From Desulfovibrio sp. DV (GTDB taxonomy: Bacteria > Desulfobacterota > Desulfovibrionia > Desulfovibrionales > Desulfovibrionaceae): a DNA stretch of 64,000 bases. A program made the position numbers and the translations under genes. The DNA lies in the NCBI RefSeq assembly GCF_001936595.1, contig NZ_MLBG01000007.1, positions 1-64,000 of the forward strand, given 5' to 3'. Shown piece after piece: positions 37,494-48,294 of this stretch. A model generated the notes under the pieces. That model was not told where the DNA came from and searched no databases. It saw only the letters and a program-made list of their open reading frames with translations. Position 1 is the stretch's first letter. Each line of letters starts with the position of its first letter.

Positions 37494-37646
37494 ACGGCGT
37501 GCGGCCGGGCGGATTTTTCCCCTCGGTGGCGGCGGCATGGTGACCGGGCAGCTTGGCCCTGGCCGTCGTCGCCTGAGCCAGCCTGCTCCCGGTACGGCCC
37601 CTGGCTTGGCGTTGCGGCCTTTGGGCCGGGGCAGGGGAGAGGTGTA

Positions 37647-38390
37647 ATGCTTGTCATCGGCACGCCGTGTTTCGGCGGCATGGTCACCGTGCCCTATATG
37701 CTGTCCATGCTGGCGCTCAAAGACGTGCTCAATCGGGCGAAAGTCCCCTTTCGTCTGCTCACCCCCTGCCACGAGAGCCTCATCACCCGGGCGCGAAACT
37801 CCATTGTAAGTGAGTTTTTACGCGACGAGCGGGCCACGCATCTGCTTTTTATCGACGCGGACATCGAATTCGACCCCCGCATGGTCACGCGGCTTTTGGG
37901 CGCGGACAAGGATGTTGTCTGCGGCGTCTATCCGGTCAAGGGACTCTCCGTGGAGCGGGTCATGGCCCAACCGGCCGGCACGCCGCCGGCCGTGGCCGAG
38001 GCGGCCAGCCTCGATTACGCGGTCAAGGTCAAGCCCGGCTGCAAGATGGACGAGCAGGGCTTTTTGGAAGTGGAATACGCCGCCACCGGCTTCATGCTGA
38101 TCCGTCGGAACGTGTTTGCCCGCCTTGTGGACGCCTACCCGGCATTGCGCTACCGTTTTGCCTGCACCAACGAGGCCGCGGCCGAGAACTACGCTTTTTT
38201 CGATACGATGATTGATCCCGAGACGCGCGACTATCTGCCCGAGGATTACGCCTTTTGCAGGCGCTGGCGCGACATCGGCGGACAGGTGCACGTCAGTGTG
38301 CCGGGGCGATTTACGCACATTGGTGCGAAGGCCTATGCCGGGGATTTTGCGGCATTTCTGTCGCAGCACGGCGCGAAGCAAAACAGTTGA
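37647..38390 (+). CDS. Glycosyltransferase-like protein (GT-A, DxD motif)
   Basis: The 247-residue soluble protein begins with a nucleotide-sugar-like fold (MLVIGTPCFGGMVTVPY). It has ITRARNSIVSEFL, a DxD-type metal motif (LLFIDADIEFDPRMV), and a second conserved patch (EDYAFCRRWRDIGGQVHV) near the C-terminus. This resembles GT-A enzymes of the Anp1/Mnn9-like and phage-associated kind, but the family is tentative. The ATG at 37647 follows GGGGAGAGG. It lies 153 nt after hyuA and 16 nt before hyuB, so it interrupts the usual hyuA-hyuB pair. Confidence 0.65.
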   Translation: MLVIGTPCFGGMVTVPYMLSMLALKDVLNRAKVPFRLLTPCHESLITRARNSIVSEFLRDERATHLLFIDADIEFDPRMVTRLLGADKDVVCGVYPVKGLSVERVMAQPAGTPPAVAEAASLDYAVKVKPGCKMDEQGFLEVEYAATGFMLIRRNVFARLVDAYPALRYRFACTNEAAAENYAFFDTMIDPETRDYLPEDYAFCRRWRDIGGQVHVSVPGRFTHIGAKAYAGDFAAFLSQHGAKQNS

Positions 38391-38406
38391 CGGACGGCGC
38401 AGGTAC

Positions 38407-39972
38407 ATGAACATCACCCCCATCACCCTTGAGGTGTTTAAGAACAAGTTCGCTTCGGTGGCCGAGGAAATGGGCGTTGCCCTGACCCGGACCGCTTATT
38501 CGCCCAATATCAAAGAACGCCGCGATTTCTCCTGCGCCGTGTTCAATGCCGCCGGCGATATGGTGGCCCAGGCTGCCCACATACCGGTGCATCTCGGCTC
38601 CATGCCGCTGTCCGTGCGCGCCGCCATCGACGCCGTGGACATGGCCCCGGGCGATATGGTCATGCTCAATGATCCGTTTCAGGGCGGCACCCATCTGCCC
38701 GACATAACGCTGGTGGCCCCGGTCTATGCCGGCGGCAGCACACCGCTTTTTTACGTGGCCAGCCGCGCCCACCACGCCGACGTCGGTGGCATGGCCGCCG
38801 GCTCCATGCCGCTTTCCACTTCCATCTACCAGGAAGGCCTTATCATACCGCCGGTCAAGGTGGTGGCCGGGGGCGAAATCGTCGCCGACGTCATGGGCCT
38901 TTTCCTGGCCAACGTGCGCACGCCGCAAGAACGGCAAGGCGATTTCTCGGCCCAGATCATGGCCAACCGCACCGGTGTTGCCCGTCTGGAAGCCCTGGTC
39001 GCGGCCCACGGTCCGGACGCGGTGACGGCCATGGCCGGGGCGCTGCTCGACTATGCCGAGCGGCTCATGGCCGCCGCCATAGCGGCCATACCCGACGGCA
39101 TCTATACAGCCGAAGACAGCCTGGATGACGACGGGGTCGGCGGCGGGGAAGTGGCCGTGCGCCTGACGCTTACCATCGAAGGCGGCGAGGCCGAGCTGGA
39201 TTTCCGGGCCAGCGACCCCCAGTCCGGCGGTTGCATCAATGCCGTGCGGGCCATAGCCGTGTCGGCCGCGCTCTACGTTTTCCGCGCCCTGGCCGGCGAG
39301 GCCGTACCGGCCAATGCCGGCTGCCTGCGCCCGCTGACCATACGCACCAAACCGGGAACGGTGGTGCACGCGCTGTCGCCGGCCGCAGTGGCCGGCGGCA
39401 ACGTGGAAACCTCCCAGCGCATCGTGGACGTGATTTTGCGCGCCCTGGCTCCGGCCCTGCCCGGACGCATCCCCGCGGCCTCCCAGGGCACCATGAACAA
39501 TCTGGCCATGGGCGGGGTCGATCCCCGGACCGGCGCGGCCTTTACCTATTATGAAACCCTGGCCGGCGGGGCCGGGGCCGATGCTGCCGGCAACGGGCAA
39601 TCGGCTGTCCATTCCCACATGACCAATACGCTCAATACCCCGATTGAAGCCCTGGAATACGCCTATCCGCTGCGGGTGACGCGCTACGCCCTGCGGCACG
39701 GCTCTGGCGGGGCCGGGCGGCATGCAGGCGGCGAGGGCCTGGTGCGGGAAATCGAGGCCCTGGCCGTGATGGAGGCGACGGTGCTCTCGGATCGACGGTT
39801 GCGCGGGCCGTGGGGCCTGGACGGCGGCGGCGAGGGGGCGGCAGGCGTCAATGTAGTGACGCGCCGGACCGGCGAGATGGTCATGCCGGGCAAATTTCAC
39901 GTGCGGCTGCGCCCGGGCGACCGGCTTCGCATCGAAACGCCGGGCGGCGGGGGCTTTGGCTGCGCATCCTGA
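38407..39972 (+). CDS. hyuB: Hydantoinase/oxoprolinase family protein, subunit B
   Basis: The 521-residue HyuB partner shows family blocks [68 protein letters not shown], the AHHADVGG motif, [10 protein letters not shown] and the Gly-rich end GGGGFGCAS. Together with the A subunit it should form a cyclic-amide hydrolase or carboxylase. The chosen ATG at 38407 has only a short AGG upstream; the longer in-frame extension overlaps the preceding gene and lacks conserved sequence. Confidence 0.9.
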   Translation: MNITPITLEVFKNKFASVAEEMGVALTRTAYSPNIKERRDFSCAVFNAAGDMVAQAAHIPVHLGSMPLSVRAAIDAVDMAPGDMVMLNDPFQGGTHLPDITLVAPVYAGGSTPLFYVASRAHHADVGGMAAGSMPLSTSIYQEGLIIPPVKVVAGGEIVADVMGLFLANVRTPQERQGDFSAQIMANRTGVARLEALVAAHGPDAVTAMAGALLDYAERLMAAAIAAIPDGIYTAEDSLDDDGVGGGEVAVRLTLTIEGGEAELDFRASDPQSGGCINAVRAIAVSAALYVFRALAGEAVPANAGCLRPLTIRTKPGTVVHALSPAAVAGGNVETSQRIVDVILRALAPALPGRIPAASQGTMNNLAMGGVDPRTGAAFTYYETLAGGAGADAAGNGQSAVHSHMTNTLNTPIEALEYAYPLRVTRYALRHGSGGAGRHAGGEGLVREIEALAVMEATVLSDRRLRGPWGLDGGGEGAAGVNVVTRRTGEMVMPGKFHVRLRPGDRLRIETPGGGGFGCAS

Positions 39973-40016
39973 TTGCCTTTTTCCCCGGAGTCACATAATG
40001 CGGGGCTTCGCGGCGC

Positions 40017-40035
40017 TCCGGGGGTCCCGGATTTT
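40017..40035 (+). terminator. Weak terminator-like hairpin after hyuB
   Basis: A 6-bp stem (TCCGGG/CCCGGA, 3-nt loop) is followed by four T at 40032-40035. It lies 45 nt after the hyuB stop. The short stem and T-run make it a weak candidate; the rest of the 188-nt gap before tig shows nothing clear. Confidence 0.3.
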
Positions 40036-40160
40036 GGCGCTTTCCTTTTCCCGTGCCATCCTGTAGCATATCCCATTTCGTATCATAGTCCTGATTTACC
40101 CGACACGACCCACAATCCGCTGCGCCCACGAGGGCTTCGGCGAACATCTTGGAGGAAGCC

Positions 40161-41483
40161 TTGGAATATACCGTCACTCAGATTTCCCCTGTCAAAACGC
40201 AGGTTAACGTGAGCGTTCCGGCCGAAGAAGCCACCGCCGCCCTGTCCACCGCCGTAGCGCTTTTTCGCTCCAAGGCCGACATAAAGGGCTTTCGCAAAGG
40301 CAAAGTGCCGTCGAGCGTCATTGAACAGCGTTTCAAGAAGGAAGTCGTCGGCGAAGCCACCACCGACCTGATCAACGTCCACATCAACGACATCATGGGC
40401 GAACTCAAGCTCTCCCCGTTGTCGGGCCTGGACGTGAGCGAGGCCGCCCTGGCCAAGGGCGAACCGCTGGAATACACCTTCAGCTTCGAGCACGCCCCGG
40501 CCTTTGACCTGCCCGAATACAAGGGCCAGGCCATCGAGGAAGAGGATGTCGTGGTCTCGGAAGCCGACATCGAGTCCGTCATCGAGCGCGTGCGCAAGAA
40601 TCTGGCCGAAGTCGCGCCCATAAGCGACAACCGCACCCCGGCCGACGGCGACGTGGTTTCCGTCACCTTCGAGGCCTTTGAAAACGGCCAGGCCATTCCC
40701 GGCGTACGGGCCGAGAATTTCGAGATGACCCTTGGCGAGGGCCAGTCCCTGGCCGACTTCGAAGCCCTGGTCAAGACCGTGCCCGCCGGCTCCGAAGGCG
40801 AGGGCGAGATCACCTTCCCGGCCGATTTCATCAATACCGATCTGGCCGGCCGTACCGTGACCATGAAGATCGCCGTCCATGTCATCAAGGTCCGCACCCT
40901 GCCGCCGGTCGACGACGAGCTGGCCAAGAAGGCCGGCAACTTCGAAGACCTGGACAAGATGCGCGAAGCCATTACCATGTCCTACAAGAAATCGCGCGAA
41001 GACCTGCACCGCTCGTCGGCCCAGAAAAAGCTGATCGACAAGTTGCTGGCCGCTGTTGATTTCCCGCTGCCGCCGGCTACCGTCGAGCAGCAGCTTGGCC
41101 AGATGGTCCAGGAGTTCGTCACCCAGTTGGAGCGCCGGGGCAAGAGCCTGGAGTCCACGGGCAAGTCCCTGGCCGATATCGAAGTCGAGATGAAGCCCCG
41201 GGCCGAGGAACTGGTCAAGACCCAGATTTTCCTCGCCGCCGTGGCCCTCAAGGAAGAACTTGCCGTCACCCCCCAGGAGATGGATGCGTTTTTCTACCGC
41301 CTCTCGACCCAGGTCGGACAGGACGTCGTGTTGCTCAAGCGCTACTACGAGGACAACGGCATGATGATCATGGTGCGCGACAAACTGCTGTGCGACAAGG
41401 CAGCCGATTTGATCTACGCCAGCGCCATGGTGACCAAGGTGGCCCCGGTCGAGTCGGCCGACGCTGCCGAGGGAACGGCCTAG
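40161..41483 (+). CDS. tig: Trigger factor (ribosome-associated chaperone, PPIase)
   Basis: Trigger factor meets nascent chains at the ribosome exit. The 440-residue product has the ribosome-binding domain with signature GFRKGKVP (about residues 41-48), the FKBP-type prolyl isomerase domain (DGDVVSVTFEAFENGQAI to TVTMKIAVHVIKVRTL) and the C-terminal helical arms. The start is TTG at 40161 behind TTGGAGGAAGCC; no ATG is available in frame near the conserved EYTVTQISP. An upstream TTG at 40149 would overlap the ribosome site. It heads the tig-clpP-clpX-lon quality-control cluster. Confidence 0.95.
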   Translation: MEYTVTQISPVKTQVNVSVPAEEATAALSTAVALFRSKADIKGFRKGKVPSSVIEQRFKKEVVGEATTDLINVHINDIMGELKLSPLSGLDVSEAALAKGEPLEYTFSFEHAPAFDLPEYKGQAIEEEDVVVSEADIESVIERVRKNLAEVAPISDNRTPADGDVVSVTFEAFENGQAIPGVRAENFEMTLGEGQSLADFEALVKTVPAGSEGEGEITFPADFINTDLAGRTVTMKIAVHVIKVRTLPPVDDELAKKAGNFEDLDKMREAITMSYKKSREDLHRSSAQKKLIDKLLAAVDFPLPPATVEQQLGQMVQEFVTQLERRGKSLESTGKSLADIEVEMKPRAEELVKTQIFLAAVALKEELAVTPQEMDAFFYRLSTQVGQDVVLLKRYYEDNGMMIMVRDKLLCDKAADLIYASAMVTKVAPVESADAAEGTA

Positions 41484-41521
41484 ACATCGAGGCCTGTTTC
41501 TTGCATTTAAAATGAAACCCG

Positions 41522-41555
41522 GACGAAGCAGCCCCGTCACACCGGCTGCTTCGTC
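41522..41555 (+). other. Strong hairpin between tig and clpP
   Basis: A perfect 12-bp stem (GACGAAGCAGCC, 41522-41533, with 41544-41555) and 10-nt loop lie 38 nt after the tig stop. No U-run follows, so readthrough into clpP is expected. It may stabilise the tig 3' end or tune clpP expression. Confidence 0.55.
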
Positions 41556-41644
41556 TGCCAAACAAAGCCGGGCGGTCGTGGCGGTCGCGGTTTGCGGACA
41601 AAACCGTCGCAAGCCGTCGCCCCCGGCATACCAAAGGGAACGTG

Positions 41645-42259
41645 ATGGCCACCATCCCCATAGTCATCGAAACGACCGGTCGCACCGAACGTGCCTATGA
41701 CATTTATTCGCGGCTGCTTCGGGACCGCATCATCCTGCTTGGCGACGCTGTCGACGACCACATTGCCAACCTGATCTGCGCCCAGCTGCTCTTTCTCGAA
41801 TCCGAGGATCCCGAGAAGGAAATTTTCATGTACATCAATTCCCCGGGCGGCGTTGTCTCGTCGGGGCTGGCCATCTACGACACCATGCGCTACGTGCTGC
41901 CGCCGGTTTCCACCCTGTGCCTGGGACAGGCCGCCAGCATGGGAGCCCTGCTCCTTTGCGCCGGGGCCACGGGAATGCGCTACGCCCTGCCGCACAGCCG
42001 CATCATGATCCACCAGCCCTCTGGCGGATACCAGGGACAGGCCACGGATATCGAGATCCATGCCAAGGAAACCAGGCGCACCCGTGACACCTTAAACGAG
42101 ATCATGGCCCACCATACCGGCCAGGATATCGAGAAAATCAGGGTGGACACCGAGCGCGACAATTTCATGAGCGCCGAGGAAGCCGTGGCGTACGGCCTTA
42201 TCGACAAGGTGTTGACCACCAGGGAACCGCTTGGAAAAAAGGAACCCGAACAGGCCTAG
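41645..42259 (+). CDS. clpP: ATP-dependent Clp protease proteolytic subunit
   Basis: ClpP forms the 14-subunit peptidase chamber used by ClpX. The 204-residue product has the complete catalytic triad in family context: Ser98 ([11 protein letters not shown]), His123 ([10 protein letters not shown]) and Asp172 ([11 protein letters not shown]), plus [23 protein letters not shown] immediately before (41642) is possible, but ATG at 41645 gives the usual N-terminus. It is followed 54 nt later by clpX. Confidence 0.98.
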   Translation: MATIPIVIETTGRTERAYDIYSRLLRDRIILLGDAVDDHIANLICAQLLFLESEDPEKEIFMYINSPGGVVSSGLAIYDTMRYVLPPVSTLCLGQAASMGALLLCAGATGMRYALPHSRIMIHQPSGGYQGQATDIEIHAKETRRTRDTLNEIMAHHTGQDIEKIRVDTERDNFMSAEEAVAYGLIDKVLTTREPLGKKEPEQA

Positions 42260-42313
42260 GACTGGTTGGCGGTTAAAATGGCCCGGAATGCCGGGCAGGG
42301 TGGGTTTTCCCGT

Positions 42314-43567
<1,254 letters not shown>

Positions 43568-43700
43568 CACCCCTGTCTCCTCTCGTTTGACAACGGGTTA
43601 TCCGGCCTTACCTCACTTTCTGCCGCCTTGCCGCCGGATCGGGTGACACCCGGTCCGACGGTGGCGCGAGCCGAAATAAACCCCGTGAGCGGGAGGTTGC

Positions 43701-46160
43701 ATGACTGGATTTACCTTCGATAACAACCGGTTCGCCGCCGAGACCATACGTCTGCCCATGATGAGCCTGCGGGAAGTCGTGATGTTTCCGCGTTCCATAG
43801 CCCCCCTTTTCGTCGGCCGCGAGGCTTCGATCAAAGCCATCGAACAGGCCGTCGCCGCCCATGACAAGAAAATTTTTCTGGTCGCCCAGCGTTCGCCGGA
43901 AACCGAAAAGCCCACCTCCGAAGACCTCTTCGAGATGGGCACGGTGAGCAAGATTCTGCAGATGCTGCGCCTGCCCGACGGCACCATCAAGGTGCTTTTC
44001 GAGGGCCTGTACCGGGCCGAGTGGGAATCCGAGACCATGACCATGGGCGAGGACGCCAATTATCCCATGGTCACGGTGCGCCGGGTGCCGGAAGAGGAGA
44101 CCCATGGTCCCGAATCCGATGCGCTGATCCGGGCCACCCAGGAGTCGCTCGAGCACTACGGCCGCATCAACAAGAAGCTGGCCCCGGAAACCATTCTGGC
44201 CATCAATTCCATCACCTCCCCGGGCCGTCTGGCCGATGCGGTGATGCCGCACCTCAAGGTGGACTACATCAAGAAGCAGGGCGTGCTCGAAGAGCTCGAA
44301 CCCATGCGCCGCCTGGAAGAGACCTATGCCTTTCTCCAGGGCGAAATCGAAATATCCTCCATCGAAAAGCGGATCAAAAACCGCGTCAAGCAGCAGATGG
44401 AGAAGAACCAGAAAGAGTACTATTTAAACGAACAGATAAAGGCCATCAACAAAGAGATGGGCCGCGAGGACGATCCTGCTGCCGAGGCCGTTGAATTCGA
44501 AAAGCGCCTCGAAGAAAAGAACATGCCTGAGGAGGCGCGGGAAAAGACCCTGCGCGAGATTAAAAAGCTGCGCCAGATCCCGCCGTCTTCGGCCGAATAC
44601 ACGGTTGTGCGCAACTACGTGGAATGGATTCTGGATCTGCCCTGGCAGGTCTACCAGGACACCGATCTCGACATCCTGGCGGCCGAGGCCATCCTCAACA
44701 CCGACCACTATGGCCTGGACAAGCCCAAGGAACGTATCCTTGAGTTTCTGGCCGTGCAAAAGCTCGTGGACCGCATCAAGGGACCCATCCTGTGTCTGGT
44801 CGGCCCTCCGGGCGTCGGCAAGACGTCTCTGGCCAAGTCCATTGCCCGGGCCATGGGCCGGGAATTCGTCCGCCTGTCCCTTGGCGGCGTGCGCGACGAG
44901 GCCGAGATTCGCGGCCACAGGCGCACCTATGTCGGGGCGCTGCCGGGCAAGATCATCCAGTCGCTCAAACGCGTGAAGTTCAACAACCCGGTCTTTTGCC
45001 TGGACGAAGTGGACAAGATGAGCACGGATTTCAGGGGCGATCCCTCTTCGGCCCTGCTCGAAGTGCTCGATCCCGAACAGAACTACGCCTACAACGACCA
45101 TTATCTCGATCTGGACTACGACCTGTCCAAGATCTTTTTCATCACCACGGCCAACTCCCTGCACTCGATCCCGCTGCCCCTGCAGGACCGCATGGAGATC
45201 ATCCGCATTCCGGGCTATCTCGAAACCGAGAAGGCGCAGATCGGCAGCCGTTTTCTGTTGCCCAAAAACATCGAACAGCACGGCCTGTCCGGGGACAACA
45301 TCACCCTGACCGACGACGCCCTGGTGACCATCATCCGCCGCTATACCCGCGAGGCCGGCGTGCGCAATCTTGAACGCGAGATCGCCAGTGTCTGCCGCAA
45401 GGTGGCCCGAAAGCTGGTCGAGGGCAAGGAATCGGAAGGGGGCTTTGAGATCAGCTCGGCCAACCTCGAATCCTACCTCGGCGTGCCCAAGCATCGCCAC
45501 GGCGAGATGGAGCCTTCGCCCAAGGTCGGGTTGTGCACCGGCATGGCCTACACCGAGGTCGGCGGCGAACTGCTCATGGTCGAAGCGGCCATCATGCCCG
45601 GCACGGGCAAGGTGGAGATCACCGGCAAGCTTGGCGACGTCATGCAGGAGTCGGCCCGGGCGGCGCTGTCCTACCTGCGCTCGCGCTCGGGGCTGTATGG
45701 CCTCAAGTCGGATTTCCATAAGGAAATCGACATGCACATCCACGTGCCCGAGGGCGCCATTCCCAAAGACGGCCCGTCGGCCGGCATTACCCTGGCCACC
45801 ACGGTCATTTCGGCCCTGCTCAACATTCCGGTGCGAAACGACATCGCCATGACCGGCGAGATCACCCTGCGCGGCCGGGTGCTGCCCATCGGCGGCCTTC
45901 GCGAGAAGCTTCTGGCCGCCCACCGGGGCCTTATCCGTACGGTGCTCATCCCGTCCGAGAACGAAAAAGACCTGAAAGACGTGCCCGAGCCGATCCTCAA
46001 GGACATGGAGATCATCAAGGTCGAGAGCATGGACGAGGTGCTCTCCAACGCCCTGGTGTGCGAGGGGCAGGCCCGCCTTTTTTGCGGCCGCGACGAAAAC
46101 GCCGCGCCCCTGTCCGAATCGCTGCTCAAGGAAGAATACCGCCTGGAGCATCGCCACTAG
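43701..46160 (+). CDS. lon: ATP-dependent protease Lon
   Basis: Lon degrades misfolded and regulatory proteins. The 819-residue product has the N-terminal LON substrate domain ([20 protein letters not shown]), a coiled linker, AAA+ Walker A (GPPGVGKT, 368-375), Walker B ([11 protein letters not shown]) and the C-terminal peptidase with the Ser693/Lys736 dyad ([20 protein letters not shown]), the same 43-residue spacing as E. coli Lon. The ATG at 43701 follows GGGAGG. A TTGACA at 43587 with weak TACCTC 16 nt on may be its own promoter. It ends at a strong terminator. Confidence 0.98.
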   Translation: MTGFTFDNNRFAAETIRLPMMSLREVVMFPRSIAPLFVGREASIKAIEQAVAAHDKKIFLVAQRSPETEKPTSEDLFEMGTVSKILQMLRLPDGTIKVLFEGLYRAEWESETMTMGEDANYPMVTVRRVPEEETHGPESDALIRATQESLEHYGRINKKLAPETILAINSITSPGRLADAVMPHLKVDYIKKQGVLEELEPMRRLEETYAFLQGEIEISSIEKRIKNRVKQQMEKNQKEYYLNEQIKAINKEMGREDDPAAEAVEFEKRLEEKNMPEEAREKTLREIKKLRQIPPSSAEYTVVRNYVEWILDLPWQVYQDTDLDILAAEAILNTDHYGLDKPKERILEFLAVQKLVDRIKGPILCLVGPPGVGKTSLAKSIARAMGREFVRLSLGGVRDEAEIRGHRRTYVGALPGKIIQSLKRVKFNNPVFCLDEVDKMSTDFRGDPSSALLEVLDPEQNYAYNDHYLDLDYDLSKIFFITTANSLHSIPLPLQDRMEIIRIPGYLETEKAQIGSRFLLPKNIEQHGLSGDNITLTDDALVTIIRRYTREAGVRNLEREIASVCRKVARKLVEGKESEGGFEISSANLESYLGVPKHRHGEMEPSPKVGLCTGMAYTEVGGELLMVEAAIMPGTGKVEITGKLGDVMQESARAALSYLRSRSGLYGLKSDFHKEIDMHIHVPEGAIPKDGPSAGITLATTVISALLNIPVRNDIAMTGEITLRGRVLPIGGLREKLLAAHRGLIRTVLIPSENEKDLKDVPEPILKDMEIIKVESMDEVLSNALVCEGQARLFCGRDENAAPLSESLLKEEYRLEHRH

Positions 46161-46210
46161 GCCGACTCCGGGGCTGGCCGCAACACTGCGGCATCCAAAA
46201 GCTATCCACT

Positions 46211-46242
46211 GCCGGGACGGTTCGCCGTCCCGGCTTTTTTTT
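46211..46242 (+). terminator. Rho-independent terminator of lon
   Basis: A perfect 10-bp stem (GCCGGGACGG, 46211-46220 with 46225-46234), a stable TTCG loop and eight T (46235-46242) lie 50 nt after the lon stop. Confidence 0.97.
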
Positions 46243-46266
46243 ATGGACCAAGGCAGGGGGGCAGAG

Positions 46267-46566
46267 TCAGGCCGGGAAAACCGGGACGCAACAGGCGTCA
46301 ATTCTGTGGCGAAAGGCCGGTGAGACGGCGTTGTAGTCCACAACATCAACGAGAAAGGGCAGGTCGGAGGCGGCAAAGGCGTCGCGCAGGGCCTCCAGGC
46401 GGGAAAGCGGCAGCGGGGCGGCGGCACACAGGGCCACATCGAGGTCGGAGAAGGGGCGGGCCGTGCCCCGGACCCGCGAACCATAGGCCAAAGCGCCCAC
46501 TCCCGGCAGGTGTTCGGCCAGAATGCGCCGGACTTCGGCCAGATGTCCGGGGTCAAGGTCAATCAT
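46267..46566 (-). CDS. mntA: MntA-type nucleotidyltransferase antitoxin
   Basis: The 99-residue minimal nucleotidyltransferase has the full GS-x10-D-x-D motif (GSRVRGTARPFSDLD, residues 29-43) and a further acidic strand (LVDVVDY). In characterised pairs MntA inactivates HepT by adding AMP units to its conserved Tyr. It starts 8 nt inside the end of the hepT gene, so the two are coupled. It lies next to the lon terminator on the opposite strand. Confidence 0.9.
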   Translation of the reverse strand: MIDLDPGHLAEVRRILAEHLPGVGALAYGSRVRGTARPFSDLDVALCAAAPLPLSRLEALRDAFAASDLPFLVDVVDYNAVSPAFRHRIDACCVPVFPA

Positions 46567-46978
46567 TGCGCTCGGCCAGCCGGGCCAGCAGGGTGCGGGC
46601 GTGGGGCAGGAACTGCCGGGCCACGGCGTACACGTCCAGAGCTGTGGCTCCATCATAGGTGTGGGAGGTCTGATTTCGGGCCTCGCCAAAGGAAAACCAG
46701 GGCAGGGGATCGTCCAGGAGTCCGTACCGGGCGGCCTGTCGAAACAGGTCCTTGCGGGACCTGGGAAAATCCGCTGCGTCAGGCGCGGCGTTTTCCCGAA
46801 GCCATCGTTGGAGATATTTCCAGCTCTGCTCGTAAGCGACTTCGAAATGTTGAATAATTCCTGCCTGAACGGTGTCTCGCAAGGCCTCGTCGATGGCATC
46901 GAGGCCGCTTGCTGTGGCGTCGAGGGACCGGGCCAGGGCATCAATGGCCTTGGCCAGGCTTGTCAGGTCGAGGGCCAC
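46559..46978 (-). CDS. hepT: HepT-type HEPN ribonuclease toxin
   Basis: The 139-residue HEPN protein (HI0074/nucleotidyltransferase-substrate-binding family) is all-helical and carries the toxin motif R-x4-H-x-Y as RNQTSHTY (R101, H106, Y108): the RNase pair and the Tyr that is AMPylated by MntA. The start is GTG at 46978-46976 behind an ideal AAGGAGG, giving MALDLTSLAK. The pair is a type VII-like toxin-antitoxin module. Its operator is not evident upstream (46979-47045). Confidence 0.92.
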   Translation of the reverse strand: MALDLTSLAKAIDALARSLDATASGLDAIDEALRDTVQAGIIQHFEVAYEQSWKYLQRWLRENAAPDAADFPRSRKDLFRQAARYGLLDDPLPWFSFGEARNQTSHTYDGATALDVYAVARQFLPHARTLLARLAERND

Positions 46979-47045
46979 GGAAACCTCCTTGGCGGCGAAG
47001 AGTCACCGTATCCTGTCACGGCGTAAACACCTTTTGCCCACGCTA

Positions 47046-48230
47046 TCAGTCGCCCGGCAATTCCAGCGGGGCGTCGCTGTCCCCGTGTCCTTCGGGAGAG
47101 CGGCCCTGGGACTTGTCGTGCTCGGCCAGTTTCTGGCAGCGCAGGTTGCGCAGCCGCTCGCCCGAGATCGGCCCGCGCTGGCGCTGGCGGCCGGGCAGAT
47201 GCACCGAGAGCATGACCTTGAGGTCGCGCTTGGCCAGGGGAAAGATGTCATGGCCGCTGTCGGCCTGGACCAACGCGAAAAGCGGTTCCACCATCTCATG
47301 CTTGTGCAGCCAGCTGAGCATGTCCACCCGGGTGCCGGCCCGCAGTTCCTGGTAGCGCGCCGCCTTCATGTGCAGCTTGGCCGCCGCCACCCCGGCCTCG
47401 CGCACGCGGTTGGGAAGCTTGAGCCGGCGGCCGACTTCCTCGGCAATGGCCACACCCCGGTCGTCATGGCCGTGATGGCGCGGCCATTCGCACTGGGGCG
47501 TGGTGATCTTGCCCAGATCGTGGCAAACGGCCATCCAGCCGGCCAGCGGTTCTCCGGCCAGCTTGTCCACCACCTTGAGCATGTGGGCAAAAATGCTGCC
47601 GTCATGGAATTCGGGCGGCCCGGCCGGAATGTGGCGGGCGGCCTCGAGTTCGGGCAGCCAGGGCAGCAGACAGCCGGTTTCGGCCAGAAGCGAGAAAAAT
47701 CGCGACGGCATGGGCGCATCCAGGGCCTTGCGCACTTCCTGGGCCACCCGCTCGGCAAAAACATCGGACAGCGCGCCGCAGGCCGCAACCGCCCGCATCT
47801 GGGCAATAAGCTCGGGATGGGGCGAGAAATCCGGCAACGAGGCGGCAAACCGGGCCGCCCGGTAGACCCGCAGCGGATCGTCGAACATCGACATCTCGCC
47901 GCACGGGCGCAGCAGCCGGTCGCGCAGATCGGCCAGGGCCAGGGGATGGAAATGCAGCCGCCCGGCAATGTGCCGGGAATCGCCCATGGCCATGGCGTTT
48001 ATGGTGAGGTCTCTGGCCAGCAGATCCTCGTTGATGTCATCCCCACGCGGCCAGGCATACTGGGCGCTGCCCAGCATGAAAACCGGAAAGGTCTTGCCGA
48101 CTTGCCGTGCCCTTCGATACCGTCGGACAAACGCCTCGGGCGTTGCGTCGACAATGAGGTAATCCTGGTCCACAACCGGTCGGCCGAGAAGAATATCGCG
48201 GACCGCGCCGCCTACGAGATACCGTTTCAT
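47046..48230 (-). CDS. cca: tRNA nucleotidyltransferase (CCA-adding / poly(A) polymerase family)
   Basis: The enzyme adds or repairs the 3' CCA of tRNAs. The 394-residue product begins with the class II core (VGGAVRDILLGRPVVDQDYLI), then ARDLTINAMAMGDSRH and DPLRVYRAARFAA, and includes an HD-domain half (FHDGSIFAHMLKVVD, VCHDLGKITTP, HHGHDDRG) as in bacterial multifunctional CCA proteins. The start at 48230 has GGAG 6 nt upstream; the much longer upstream reading is antisense to birA. It is divergent from birA, with 64 nt between starts. Confidence 0.93.
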   Translation of the reverse strand: MKRYLVGGAVRDILLGRPVVDQDYLIVDATPEAFVRRYRRARQVGKTFPVFMLGSAQYAWPRGDDINEDLLARDLTINAMAMGDSRHIAGRLHFHPLALADLRDRLLRPCGEMSMFDDPLRVYRAARFAASLPDFSPHPELIAQMRAVAACGALSDVFAERVAQEVRKALDAPMPSRFFSLLAETGCLLPWLPELEAARHIPAGPPEFHDGSIFAHMLKVVDKLAGEPLAGWMAVCHDLGKITTPQCEWPRHHGHDDRGVAIAEEVGRRLKLPNRVREAGVAAAKLHMKAARYQELRAGTRVDMLSWLHKHEMVEPLFALVQADSGHDIFPLAKRDLKVMLSVHLPGRQRQRGPISGERLRNLRCQKLAEHDKSQGRSPEGHGDSDAPLELPGD

Positions 48231-48294
48231 GCTTAACTCCGGGGCGGACATTGGCCCAAAACCCTTGAAAAATCCAGGGGCACAGACAAAGGGA

